Origin: Candidatus Gastranaerophilales bacterium
Lineage (GTDB): Bacteria; Cyanobacteriota; Vampirovibrionia; Gastranaerophilales; Gastranaerophilaceae
NCBI GenBank assembly: GCA_944324365.1
Contig: CALUWA010000003.1
Location: forward strand, 1-64,000
DNA: 64,000 nt
Reading direction: 5' to 3'
The position numbers and the translations under genes are program-made. The notes under the pieces are model-generated. The model ran no database searches. It was given only the letters and a program-made list of their open reading frames with translations, and had not been told where the DNA came from. Below, one piece after another: positions 1-7,715 of the stretch (position 1 is its first letter; the number at the start of each line of letters is the position of its first letter).

Positions 1-149
1 TTCGCTTACGCTCGCAATGACGTCTGGTAGAATTGCCTCAGGCGAACGTGCACGAAGTGCGATAGTGAGCCTTGAAATAATTTGAGCTGAAAGCTCAAAT
101 AACATTTAGGCATTGAGCGTCAGCGAAATGCAGGGAACGTTTCGCATTA
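1..149. repeat. GC-richer intergenic repeat-like segment with a perfect hairpin
   Basis: The left edge of the window is richer in GC than its surroundings and contains a CGCTTACGCTCGCAATGACG-type stretch that resembles dispersed intergenic palindromic repeats of bacteria. At 80-100 there is a perfect 9-bp stem with a GAA loop (ATTTGAGCT / AGCTCAAAT). It lies 50 bases beyond the trpS stop and could act as a weak minus-strand terminator. Only the edge of the element is visible, so its full extent and copy number are unknown. Confidence 0.35.
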
Positions 150-1151
150 TTAATACATTTTTACAATGTCGCGAACCTGAGAAAGTACTTCTCCGGCACG
201 AATACGGGCTTTTTTATCACCTTCGGCGAGGATATCTTTTACTTCATCAATGTGGTTTTCGTAATACAGTCTTTTTTCACGTATTTCTGCAAGTTTTTCG
301 TTTATAAGTGCTCCGAGTTCACGCTTGCAGTCAGCGCAGCCGCGTTCTCCTTTTTCGCATTCCTGACGAACTTTTGCGATTTGTTCTTCCGTACCGAAAA
401 TTTTCCAGTACTTGAATGCCACTTCACATTCGTCAGGGTGTCCGAGGTCGGTTTTTCTCATTCGGCTTCTGTCTGTAATTGCTGTCATAACTTTTTTCGC
501 GGTTTCTTCTGCGGTATCTGAAATTTTAATATCATTATGGAAAGATTTTCCCATTTTATTGCCGTCAAGTCCGCAAATTAAAGAGCAGTGATTTAAAATC
601 GGCTGCGGTTCTTTGAAAAATTCCGTGTTATAAATGTTATTAAATCTTCTTGCGATATCACGGGTAATTTCGATATGGGCAACCTGATCAACCCCGACCG
701 GAACCGCATCCGCGTTCATCATCATAATATCCGCGCTCATAAGAACCGGATACCCCATCAGGCCGTAACTGATTTGGGAATTTGCTCCTTCTTTGGTGCG
801 CAAAATTTTTGCCATATCTTTTAAGGTCGGGTCGCGTTCAACCCAGTTTTGCGGGGTAACCATTCCGAGATAAACGTTTAGTTCGGCAATTTCCGGGATA
901 TGTGATTGGACGTATATTGTGGAAATTTTCGGATCTATGCCGGAAGCCAGCCAATCCATTACAACATTTAAAACATCATTTTTCAGTTCTTCTGTTTTGT
1001 CGTATTTGGTTGTAAGGGCATGCCAATCTGCGACAAAAAAGTAACTGTTGTATTTATGCTGCAACTCAACCCAATTTTGAATTACGCCTAAGTAATGCCC
1101 CAAATGTAACTTTCCTGTCGGCCTCATACCTGAAACTATTAATTGACTCAT
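150..1151 (-). CDS. trpS: Tryptophanyl-tRNA synthetase
   Basis: This cytoplasmic class I aminoacyl-tRNA synthetase charges tRNA-Trp with tryptophan. At 333 residues it has the usual bacterial TrpS length. The HIGH-type motif reads PTGKLHLGHYLG near residues 11-22, and the KMSKS motif appears as GNKMGKSF, a common TrpS variant. The ATG is preceded by an AAAGAAAGGG ribosome binding site. The gene lies downstream of bioG-bioC on the same strand with a 63-base gap, but a promoter-like pair (TTGAAA at 1205-1210, TATAAT at 1184-1189) in that gap suggests it can be transcribed on its own. Confidence 0.97.
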   Translation of the reverse strand: MSQLIVSGMRPTGKLHLGHYLGVIQNWVELQHKYNSYFFVADWHALTTKYDKTEELKNDVLNVVMDWLASGIDPKISTIYVQSHIPEIAELNVYLGMVTPQNWVERDPTLKDMAKILRTKEGANSQISYGLMGYPVLMSADIMMMNADAVPVGVDQVAHIEITRDIARRFNNIYNTEFFKEPQPILNHCSLICGLDGNKMGKSFHNDIKISDTAEETAKKVMTAITDRSRMRKTDLGHPDECEVAFKYWKIFGTEEQIAKVRQECEKGERGCADCKRELGALINEKLAEIREKRLYYENHIDEVKDILAEGDKKARIRAGEVLSQVRDIVKMY

Positions 1152-1183
1152 AAACTTTGCCCTTTCTTTTTCAATACGGTTTA

Positions 1184-1210
1184 ATTATATCTCAAATAAA
1201 TAAATTTCAA
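1184..1210 (-). promoter_or_regulatory. Predicted trpS promoter
   Basis: On the minus strand there is a TTGAAA -35 (1205-1210) and a perfect TATAAT -10 (1184-1189), separated by 15 bases, slightly short of the optimum. It sits between bioC and trpS. Prediction by eye only. Confidence 0.45.
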
Positions 1211-1214
1211 AAAA

Positions 1215-1946
1215 TTATTTTAATTTGGCGATTATTATTACGGGATTGTAAGTAAGTTCCAAATTTGAATATGCTGCTTTATAGCTGTCGCAGAAATTTT
1301 TGACCTCTTTTATTCCCCATTTTGTTGCCGCAAGCGAGTTTACTCCGGTATTTTTCATATGCGCCAATATTTGAAGCGGGTTTTCAAATTTCATTTTATA
1401 TTCAAACTGTTCAGAGGAAATAATCTCAAAATGAAGCTGCAGCATAGTTTGCAGTTCGGAAAAGGTTTTATATTCCAGGGAAAGTTTTGTTATTGAGTAG
1501 AATTCCTTAAAATTCTCAGGCAAAAATGTGGAAAAAGCCAAAATGCCATCCGTGTTTAATATGGAGGAACATTTCAGAAGAATTTTTCCCGGATTTTCAA
1601 ACCACTGAAAAACAGCATTAGAGATAATTAAGTCAAATTTTTGGCTGTAATTGATACGTTTGAAATCGCCGGCTTCAAATATTGCATTCGGAATATACTT
1701 TTTTACGTAATATCCGGATTTTTCGACCAAATCATTTGCATAATACTTATGGAAGGTTATTTTTTCATGGAGTTCTTCCGTAAGTAATCCTGCTCCTGCG
1801 CCTATTTCAAGTACTGTATCAAAATTTTGCCGAGGCAGGGCTGCACATAGTTTTTGTGCCATAAGCTTCTGCACTACGGCATTTTCGGAATATTTATCAA
1901 TACTTTTTTGAAAATGTTTTTTAATTGTTTTGGTATCTATTTGCAT
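1215..1946 (-). CDS. bioC: Malonyl-ACP O-methyltransferase BioC
   Basis: BioC methylates malonyl-ACP with S-adenosylmethionine, which disguises it so that fatty acid synthesis can extend it to pimeloyl-ACP methyl ester for biotin. The 243-residue protein has a Rossmann-type methyltransferase core with the SAM-binding motif LEIGAGAGLLTEEL, and an N-terminus of the BioC type (a KKHFQKSIDKY-like stretch). Its ATG lies inside the end of bioG (10-base overlap), so the two are translationally coupled. The pairing with a BioG esterase is what separates it from a generic methyltransferase. No other biotin genes are in the window. Confidence 0.85.
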   Translation of the reverse strand: MQIDTKTIKKHFQKSIDKYSENAVVQKLMAQKLCAALPRQNFDTVLEIGAGAGLLTEELHEKITFHKYYANDLVEKSGYYVKKYIPNAIFEAGDFKRINYSQKFDLIISNAVFQWFENPGKILLKCSSILNTDGILAFSTFLPENFKEFYSITKLSLEYKTFSELQTMLQLHFEIISSEQFEYKMKFENPLQILAHMKNTGVNSLAATKWGIKEVKNFCDSYKAAYSNLELTYNPVIIIAKLK

Positions 1947-2602
1947 TTGTCTAAAATTTCATCCCAGCTTGAAAATTCAAAGAAAGGGAAATGTCCGTTG
2001 TCAAGCATAACTATCGGGGTGTTGTATTTTTCCCAGCATTTGATTTGATTGCGTGTCGGAATAATCTTGTCCGTATCACTTATTATAGCGCAATCATAAA
2101 ATTTAGAATACTCAGCTTTTCGTGCGTGAATGAATTTGTCTAAAGCAACAAGTTCATTTGCCCTGTTTTCAATAGTTCTTTCAACTGGTGATAAGAGATA
2201 TTTTTCGTAATCTTGCGGGTTTTTAAAAAGGTTCTGCTGAAATTTGCCTTTTAATCCGCTGTCTACATATTTCAGGGTTAAATCAAAAGTCTTTTGCGGG
2301 ATGCCGAGTTCGTTATCGACAGGGAAAGGGGTTCCGTTTATTGCAATTTTTTTATCAAATTGCGGAAGGCTGGTTTGCATAAGATATGCGATATAAACTC
2401 CCATTGACCAGGTAATAAGAAAATATTTTTCGTATCCTTCAAAAATATCCTCGGGCAGCTCCGGTTCTGTATAATCATAGATTACAAGAACATCTTTATC
2501 TGAATATTTAAGATGTTTAAACGGCTTTCCGTCAAAACTCCATCCGCAAAAAAATACTGTCAAATCATCGTTATTTTTCTTGTTTAACCAGTGGTACTGC
2601 AT
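1937..2602 (-). CDS. bioG: Pimeloyl-ACP methyl ester esterase BioG (DUF452)
   Basis: BioG is an alpha/beta-hydrolase that removes the methyl group from pimeloyl-ACP methyl ester and so ends the BioC cycle; it replaces BioH in many bacteria. The 221-residue length fits the DUF452 family. The nucleophile elbow is W65-S66-M67-G68. A late SDTDK aspartate segment (around residues 175-179) and H204 in NGHFPF complete a plausible Ser-Asp-His triad. A good AGAGGTGAG ribosome binding site precedes the ATG. It is the first gene of a bioG-bioC operon with overlapping reading frames. Confidence 0.85.
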   Translation of the reverse strand: MQYHWLNKKNNDDLTVFFCGWSFDGKPFKHLKYSDKDVLVIYDYTEPELPEDIFEGYEKYFLITWSMGVYIAYLMQTSLPQFDKKIAINGTPFPVDNELGIPQKTFDLTLKYVDSGLKGKFQQNLFKNPQDYEKYLLSPVERTIENRANELVALDKFIHARKAEYSKFYDCAIISDTDKIIPTRNQIKCWEKYNTPIVMLDNGHFPFFEFSSWDEILDKCK

Positions 2603-2705
2603 ATCTCACCTCTTAATATTTAGATACATTCTATATCAAAAAAGCAAAAATTGGAATATTCATGTTTTTATTATAAATATGTGTTAGAAACGGAGATATG
2701 TTCAT

Positions 2706-3344
2706 ATGGTAGAAGGCGTAAATAATGTTCAAACCGTGCCTGTGCAAAAGGCCGATAATGCCGGCAGAAATGCCGCGATAGCCGGAGCTCTTGGCGTCGT
2801 TGGCGGCGGGACTGCAGGATATATGACAAAACAAATACTTAAAGACGGCGAATTCAAAGATGAATTTGTAAAAGAAGTAAAAAAACAGGTGATAAATATT
2901 CTTGGAGAAGATAAGATTGACAGAAAAAGTTTGAAAGCACTTTATAATATGGAAGATAATCCTGCTATAGATACAGTGAAAAAGTTCTTAAAACAAAATA
3001 AAAAATTTATAGAAAAAGTTGATGATGTAAAAGTTGCGGATTTACTGAAAAAGCCTGACAATGAAATCATGGATTATTTTAATCAAATAAACAAAGCTTT
3101 CTCCAAAGAGTTAAAAACAAAATTTAATGACCTCCCGGAACTTATGAAATCCTGGCTGGAAAAAGGCCAAAAAACTTTTAAACCTGTTGAAAGTTTAAAA
3201 GATAATAAGATATATAAAGGTGTATTAAAAGCACAGAAAAATTTAAAGGGTAAAGCTGGTTTAATTTGGGGTGTAACTGCTGGTGCTGTTCTCGGTATAG
3301 TTACTTATATAGCTTCAAAAGCAGGTGGAACAAAGCAGGCTTAA
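2706..3344 (+). CDS. Hypothetical protein with two hydrophobic glycine-rich segments
   Basis: No family was recognised. The 212-residue protein has an alanine/glycine-rich hydrophobic segment near the N-terminus (about residues 22-40) and a hydrophobic helix near the C-terminus (about 188-205). Between them is a lysine-rich, largely helical region. This layout suggests a membrane-attached protein with both ends in or at the membrane. It starts at the ATG after a GGAGAT ribosome binding site and ends before a strong terminator, so it is a single-gene unit. It is probably a lineage-restricted protein. Confidence 0.75.
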   Translation: MVEGVNNVQTVPVQKADNAGRNAAIAGALGVVGGGTAGYMTKQILKDGEFKDEFVKEVKKQVINILGEDKIDRKSLKALYNMEDNPAIDTVKKFLKQNKKFIEKVDDVKVADLLKKPDNEIMDYFNQINKAFSKELKTKFNDLPELMKSWLEKGQKTFKPVESLKDNKIYKGVLKAQKNLKGKAGLIWGVTAGAVLGIVTYIASKAGGTKQA

Positions 3345-3366
3345 TTTATATATTCCAAAAAATTGT

Positions 3367-3399
3367 CAACCGCGGTATGCTAATATACCGCGGTTGTTT
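3367..3399 (+). terminator. Rho-independent terminator
   Basis: A perfect 12-bp stem (CAACCGCGGTAT, 3367-3378, pairing with 3385-3396) has a six-base loop and a short T stretch. It ends the unit of the hypothetical gene at 2706. Confidence 0.8.
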
Positions 3400-3457
3400 A
3401 ACAGAAAATTTTTATGCTAAGATTTTAGTAAATTAATAAATGAAAGAGAGGATTATT

Positions 3458-4207
3458 ATGATAAAAGTTGCTGTATGTGGTGCTTTAGGGAAAATGGGTG
3501 TTGAGGTTTGTTCGGCTGTCGAAAAATGTGAGGAAACCGAACTTGCGGCAAAGATAGATATTGCAGGTGCCGATACTTATCATTCAATTGAAGAAGCTCA
3601 TAAAGCTTGTGATATAGATGTTTTAATTGATTTCACGCAGCCCGCATCAATTTTTGAGAACGCAAAATACTGCCTTAATAACAATATAAAGATTGTAATA
3701 GGTACAACAGGGTTAAGAGATGAAGAGATAGAATATCTGAAAAACCTTTCCAAAGATAAAAAAACAGGATGTTTTATTGCTCCGAATTTCTCTACAGGTG
3801 CGGTTTTGATGATGATGTTTGCAAAACAGGCGGCAAAATATTTTGATAACGCGGAAATAATAGAACTTCACCATAACCAGAAAAAAGATGCTCCGTCTGG
3901 TACGGCAATTAAAACGGCCTTAATGATGTCAGAAGCTAAGAATAGTTTTGTAAAAGGTAATTGTCCTGAAAAAGAAACCATAGAAGGTTCAAGAGGCGGC
4001 ACTTCATACGCTGATATACATATTCATTCTGTCAGAATGCCGGGGTATATTGCGTCACAGGAGGTTATCTTCGGCTCAAGCGGACAGATTTTCAAAATCA
4101 GACACGATTCAATGGACAGACAATGCTATATGCAGGGTGTGCTTTTGGCCGTAAAACACGTATATGATAAAAATGACTTTGTCTACGGTTTGGAAAATAT
4201 AATGTAA
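3458..4207 (+). CDS. dapB: 4-hydroxy-tetrahydrodipicolinate reductase
   Basis: DapB reduces 4-hydroxy-tetrahydrodipicolinate with NAD(P)H in the lysine/diaminopimelate pathway. The dinucleotide-binding loop is GALGKMG near the N-terminus, and the catalytic/substrate signature HHNQKKDAPSGTA is complete. An in-frame ATG exists at 3440, but the GAAAGAGAGG ribosome binding site lies between it and the ATG at 3458, so 3458 is chosen (249 residues). Asd, an earlier enzyme of the same pathway, is encoded 46 kb away in this window. Confidence 0.96.
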   Translation: MIKVAVCGALGKMGVEVCSAVEKCEETELAAKIDIAGADTYHSIEEAHKACDIDVLIDFTQPASIFENAKYCLNNNIKIVIGTTGLRDEEIEYLKNLSKDKKTGCFIAPNFSTGAVLMMMFAKQAAKYFDNAEIIELHHNQKKDAPSGTAIKTALMMSEAKNSFVKGNCPEKETIEGSRGGTSYADIHIHSVRMPGYIASQEVIFGSSGQIFKIRHDSMDRQCYMQGVLLAVKHVYDKNDFVYGLENIM

Positions 4208-4254
4208 TTATATACAAAATTCAGACAAGAATTTGCTTTACATTATTTAACTTA

Positions 4255-4283
4255 TTTACACCAAAGATATATAGTTGTATTAT
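4255..4283 (+). promoter_or_regulatory. Predicted murA promoter
   Basis: TTTACA (4255-4260) and TATTAT (4278-4283) are separated by exactly 17 bases, about 45 bases before the murA start. It is the clearest sigma70-type promoter in the dapB-murA gap. Confidence 0.55.
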
Positions 4284-4327
4284 TATATAAGAAGTGAGAT
4301 TATAATGTATATTTTTCCGGAGGAAAA

Positions 4328-5653
4328 TTGACACAGAAGTTTTATGTAAAAGGAGGAACCCCGTTAAGAGGTGAAGTCGAAATAGGCGGAGCGAAAAACT
4401 CTGTATTGAAGCTTATGGCTGCCGCAGTTTTAGCAAAAGGGGCAACAAAAATATATAATGTACCGGATTTGACCGATGTTGAGGTTATGTTAAACGTTAT
4501 TGAGGGTCTTGGTGCAAAAACTGTTTATGATAAACAAGAAAAATCAATAGTTATAGATGCGTCAGAGCTGACAAGTATTACCGCAAAATATGAACTGGTA
4601 AGTAAAATGAGAGCTTCTTTTATTATTCTCGGAGCTTTAATGTCAAGATGCAGAGAAGCAATCGTAGCTTTGCCGGGCGGCTGTGCTATTGGCGAAAGAC
4701 GTGTTGACTTCCATATTAAAGGTTTGGAAGCGCTTGGTGCAAAAATAAAAATCGAAAACGGTTATGTTCATGCAAAAGCTTCAAAACTTGTTGGTACCGA
4801 TATATATCTGGATGTTCCGTCTGTAGGTGCAACTGAAAATTTGATGCTTGCGGCGACTCTTGCAACCGGTTCAACAAGAATACAAAATGCGGCACAGGAA
4901 CCTGAAATTGTTGATTTGGCAAACTTTTTGAATGCTTTGGGTGCTGATGTTAACGGTGCCGGAACTTCTGAAATCGTAATTAACGGTGTAGAAGCCGATA
5001 AGCTTCACCCGATTGAATATACGACCATTCCTGACAGAATTGAGGCCGGTACTTATATGTCGGCAATAATTGCTACCCGCGGAAAAGGTATTATTAAAAA
5101 TGTGTTCCCTGCACATTTGACTTTCTTTACCGATAAGTTGTTAAAAATGGGCGCAAATATTAAACTTCTTGAGCCGAATGTTCTTGAAGTAAGCTGTAAA
5201 AACAGATTAAATTCTATTAATTTTGTAACCCAGCCTTATCCGGGTTTCCCTACCGATTTGCAATCTATGGCAATGGCGTTGTTATCTACTGCAAACGGTG
5301 TGGGAATTATTACGGAAAGTCTTTATGAAAACAGATTTATGCAGGTTCCGGAACTTCGCAGAATGGGTGCTGATATTCATCAGGACAGAAACCACGCTAT
5401 TGTAAAAGGCGTGAAAAAACTTACCGGAGCAGGCGTTGCCGCAAGTGATTTGAGAGCAGGTGCATCTCTTGTTGTTGCCGCGTTGATGGCAGAGGGAAAT
5501 TCGGTAATCGAAAACCTACATCATATAGATAGAGGATACGAAAAGTTTGAATCTAAGTTAAGATTGTTAGGAGGTAAGATTGAGAGAAGGGACGATGAAA
5601 TAATTTCTCCCGGCAATCTAACGGAGGGTAAACATAATGAGTCCTACATATAA
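4328..5653 (+). CDS. murA: UDP-N-acetylglucosamine 1-carboxyvinyltransferase
   Basis: MurA transfers enolpyruvate from PEP to UDP-GlcNAc, the first committed step of peptidoglycan synthesis, in the cytoplasm. The 441-residue protein has the EPSP-synthase fold, the N-terminal GGAKNSVL motif, and the active-site loop LPGGCAIGERR with C119, the cysteine targeted by fosfomycin. The start codon is TTG, placed by a strong CCGGAGGAAA ribosome binding site; no upstream ATG is in frame. The gene downstream begins 17 bases before the murA stop, so the two are cotranscribed. Confidence 0.97.
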   Translation: MTQKFYVKGGTPLRGEVEIGGAKNSVLKLMAAAVLAKGATKIYNVPDLTDVEVMLNVIEGLGAKTVYDKQEKSIVIDASELTSITAKYELVSKMRASFIILGALMSRCREAIVALPGGCAIGERRVDFHIKGLEALGAKIKIENGYVHAKASKLVGTDIYLDVPSVGATENLMLAATLATGSTRIQNAAQEPEIVDLANFLNALGADVNGAGTSEIVINGVEADKLHPIEYTTIPDRIEAGTYMSAIIATRGKGIIKNVFPAHLTFFTDKLLKMGANIKLLEPNVLEVSCKNRLNSINFVTQPYPGFPTDLQSMAMALLSTANGVGIITESLYENRFMQVPELRRMGADIHQDRNHAIVKGVKKLTGAGVAASDLRAGASLVVAALMAEGNSVIENLHHIDRGYEKFESKLRLLGGKIERRDDEIISPGNLTEGKHNESYI

Positions 5654-5975
5654 ACGGTGGTACGATCACGATCCGTTGCTTTTGGAAGTTATCGAATTAC
5701 TCAGAAATTATCAAAATGAATTGCATGCTCAGGCAGAAATATTCTTGAAAAAAATTGAGGAGAAAGTTTCAAAGGAGACTGTCGATAAGTTTTATGCAAT
5801 GGTAAAACCCGTGAACGCAAACAATCGTTGGTATGATAAGGATCCGGTGATTTCCAGAACAGTCGAAATTCTTCGTATAGTGCCTCCCGAAGCTCAAAAA
5901 ATATGCGCCCAGAATTTCATTAGAACTCTAAAAGAAATGGGTATAGATTATAAAAGCCCGAATGGTAATGATTAA
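5637..5975 (+). CDS. Hypothetical protein with duplicated RWYDxDP motif
   Basis: No family was recognised. The 112-residue protein consists of two similar halves: RWYDHDPLLLEVIELLR near residue 7 and RWYDKDPVISRTVEILR near residue 63. This internal duplication suggests a small helical protein with pseudo-twofold symmetry. It overlaps the end of murA by 17 bases and is followed by a terminator, so it is the second gene of a murA operon. A role linked to cell wall synthesis is possible from context alone. Confidence 0.8.
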   Translation: MSPTYKRWYDHDPLLLEVIELLRNYQNELHAQAEIFLKKIEEKVSKETVDKFYAMVKPVNANNRWYDKDPVISRTVEILRIVPPEAQKICAQNFIRTLKEMGIDYKSPNGND

Positions 5976-5992
5976 TTAAAATAGCTTTAAAC

Positions 5993-6024
5993 AAAAGGTT
6001 CTGTAAATTTGCAGAACCTTTTTT
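5993..6024 (+). terminator. Terminator of the murA unit
   Basis: An 11-bp stem (AAAAGGTTCTG / CAGAACCTTTT) with an 8-base loop is followed by a T run. It lies just after the 112-residue gene. Confidence 0.85.
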
Positions 6025-6091
6025 GAACAATTTTGTTTCCGGTTTCGTTATAGATATGTAACGAGTTTAAATATGCAGTAAAGGAGGCCAA

Positions 6092-6469
6092 ATGACTGAA
6101 GAAGAAAAACTTATCCCGAAAAAAAGATATTTTTGTTTTAAAAAGCGTGAAGTTTATCGTGTATTGTTGTCAATAACAACTTCATTTATCGGAGCTTTGC
6201 TGGCTCTTGCTGTTTTTGCAGCTGTACACAAACCTCCTAGAATGCCGGGAGCTTTTCCTCCGCCTCCTCAATTTGAGAGAGTTGATATTCATATTCATAA
6301 AGGCGGACCTGATATGAGGCCTCCTATGAGAGATTTTAGAGGCGACAAGCGCGGTGAATTAAAAATGCATAAGCACCACAAAGGCGCGATGTTACCGCCT
6401 GATGCACAGCGCGGCAAACGCCACGTAAATCCTCCGGCTCCGGCCCCTCAAAAAACCGATAAAAAATAA
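6092..6469 (+). CDS. Small membrane-anchored protein with Pro/His/Met-rich tail
   Basis: No family was recognised. The 125-residue protein has a short basic N-terminus, one membrane helix (about residues 26-47) and a low-complexity tail rich in proline, methionine, histidine, lysine and arginine (HIHKGG, MHKHHKG, GKRH). By the positive-inside rule the tail probably faces the periplasm. Clustered His and Met residues could bind metal ions, but this is inference. A strong AAAGGAGG ribosome binding site precedes the ATG and a terminator follows, so it is a single-gene unit. Confidence 0.75.
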   Translation: MTEEEKLIPKKRYFCFKKREVYRVLLSITTSFIGALLALAVFAAVHKPPRMPGAFPPPPQFERVDIHIHKGGPDMRPPMRDFRGDKRGELKMHKHHKGAMLPPDAQRGKRHVNPPAPAPQKTDKK

Positions 6470-6493
6470 TCTATCACTATCAAATACTCTTTT

Positions 6494-6524
6494 AAACGGC
6501 ATCTATAAGGTGCCGTTTCTTTTT
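6494..6524 (+). terminator. Rho-independent terminator
   Basis: An 8-bp stem AAACGGCA (6494-6501) / TGCCGTTT (6511-6518) is followed by TTTCTTTTT. It ends the 125-residue gene. Confidence 0.8.
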
Positions 6525-6664
6525 GAGTGAGAAAAAACGTAAAAAAAAAGCTACTCTTTAGTAGCTTACAATAATCTTGGGAGGAGATTTGGGGATAGTT
6601 GTACATGCATGATATTCTGAACATGAATTTTTTGTTACATTTATAGTGAGAAAATTAATAAAAA

Positions 6665-6693
6665 TTTACAATTGGTTGATTTTATATTATTAT
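6665..6693 (+). promoter_or_regulatory. Predicted aroQ promoter
   Basis: TTTACA (6665-6670) and TATTAT (6688-6693) have 17-base spacing, 20 bases upstream of the aroQ ATG. A hairpin at 6548-6567 preceded by an A run lies further upstream. Confidence 0.55.
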
Positions 6694-6712
6694 ACAGGCA
6701 GGGAGAATCGGC

Positions 6713-7159
6713 ATGAAAATTCTTATAATAAACGGTGTAAATATGAATATGCTTGGTGTTCGTGAGCCTGACAAGTATGGAACAATGACTTTGAAAGACT
6801 TGGAAAAAAGTTTGTATTCATATTCTTTTGAACTTGGGGTTGATATAGAAACATTTCAGAGTAACCATGAAGGCGAAATTGTTGAAAAAATTCAATCTGC
6901 ATACGGCAATGTTGATGGTATTGTGATTAATCCTGCGGCATATACTCACACTAGCGTTGCAATTCGCGATGCGATAGCTGCTGTTAATATTCCTGCTGTG
7001 GAAATTCATATGACAAACATTCACTCAAGAGAAGATTTCAGGCATAATTCACTTATTGCACCGGTATGTATTGCGCAAATAAGCGGATTTGGAGCACAAA
7101 GCTACAAACTGGGTTTAAAAGGGCTTGTAGAATTTTTAAAAGATAAAAATAACAAGTAA
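6713..7159 (+). CDS. aroQ: 3-dehydroquinate dehydratase, type II
   Basis: AroQ converts 3-dehydroquinate to 3-dehydroshikimate in the shikimate pathway; the type II enzyme is a dodecamer unrelated to AroD. The 148-residue length is typical. Family signatures are [18 protein letters not shown] with catalytic Y22, [10 protein letters not shown] with N72, and VEIHMTN with H98. An AGGGAG ribosome binding site is present. The next gene is convergent and ends seven bases away, with no clear terminator between them. Confidence 0.95.
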   Translation: MKILIINGVNMNMLGVREPDKYGTMTLKDLEKSLYSYSFELGVDIETFQSNHEGEIVEKIQSAYGNVDGIVINPAAYTHTSVAIRDAIAAVNIPAVEIHMTNIHSREDFRHNSLIAPVCIAQISGFGAQSYKLGLKGLVEFLKDKNNK

Positions 7160-7165
7160 TGCTTT

Positions 7166-7522
7166 TTATTTTGACAAAAACTCATCTTTAAAAGCATTAG
7201 CAAGTATTGCAGCCTTTTCATAAGGCGCATCAACACCCTGTTCTTTTAATACGCGTTCTGCGACTGTACAAAATTTGACGGCTTTTTCAATAGCTTCCGG
7301 ATTACTAAGCATAGTTTTCATATCATTCTCCAGATTGTCTGCATTATGTACCTGGGATCTTCCGATAATAGCTTCAGGAGAGTTAGAAAGATTATCCGTA
7401 ACCGGCTTTGGTTCTGCTGTTTCTTGTATAATTTCTGCCGGAGGGGTTTGTTCTTTTCTTTGGTCAACTTTTTGGAAATTTGCCGGGTTGATGTTACCAG
7501 TGGAATTGTTAATTTCTCTCAT
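7166..7522 (-). CDS. Hypothetical protein
   Basis: No family was recognised. The start at 7522 is preferred over an in-frame codon 14 residues upstream because AAGAAGGT lies just before it, giving 118 residues. The N-terminal half is asparagine-, proline- and glutamine-rich and probably disordered. The C-terminal half (from about LENDMKTML) is a compact helical segment with an acidic lysine-rich end. There is no signal peptide or membrane helix. It is convergent with aroQ and divergent from the PAS/kinase-like gene. Confidence 0.6.
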   Translation of the reverse strand: MREINNSTGNINPANFQKVDQRKEQTPPAEIIQETAEPKPVTDNLSNSPEAIIGRSQVHNADNLENDMKTMLSNPEAIEKAVKFCTVAERVLKEQGVDAPYEKAAILANAFKDEFLSK

Positions 7523-7662
7523 AGTCGTACCTTCTTTCTGAAATACGGGCCTGACTGACCTCACTATACTATTATCTCTTTTATCCGTTTTATGCTTTAA
7601 AACACCAAGATTATTTTTTTTGCTACTTTGTAAAAAAAAAATTACAAAAGTTAATATAAAAA

Positions 7663-7690
7663 TTGTTACTCACAAATTTTATGTTATCAT
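7663..7690 (+). promoter_or_regulatory. Predicted promoter of the PAS/kinase-like gene
   Basis: TTGTTA (7663-7668) and TATCAT (7685-7690) have 16-base spacing, 25 bases before the chosen ATG. Confidence 0.4.
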
Positions 7691-7715
7691 CTATTATATA
7701 CTAGAACGGAAAGTA

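Noticed and set aside
6548..6567. Hairpin AAGCTACT / AGTAGCTT preceded by an A run
   Set aside because: It could be a minus-strand terminator, but no minus-strand gene reads into it, so it was not annotated as a terminator.
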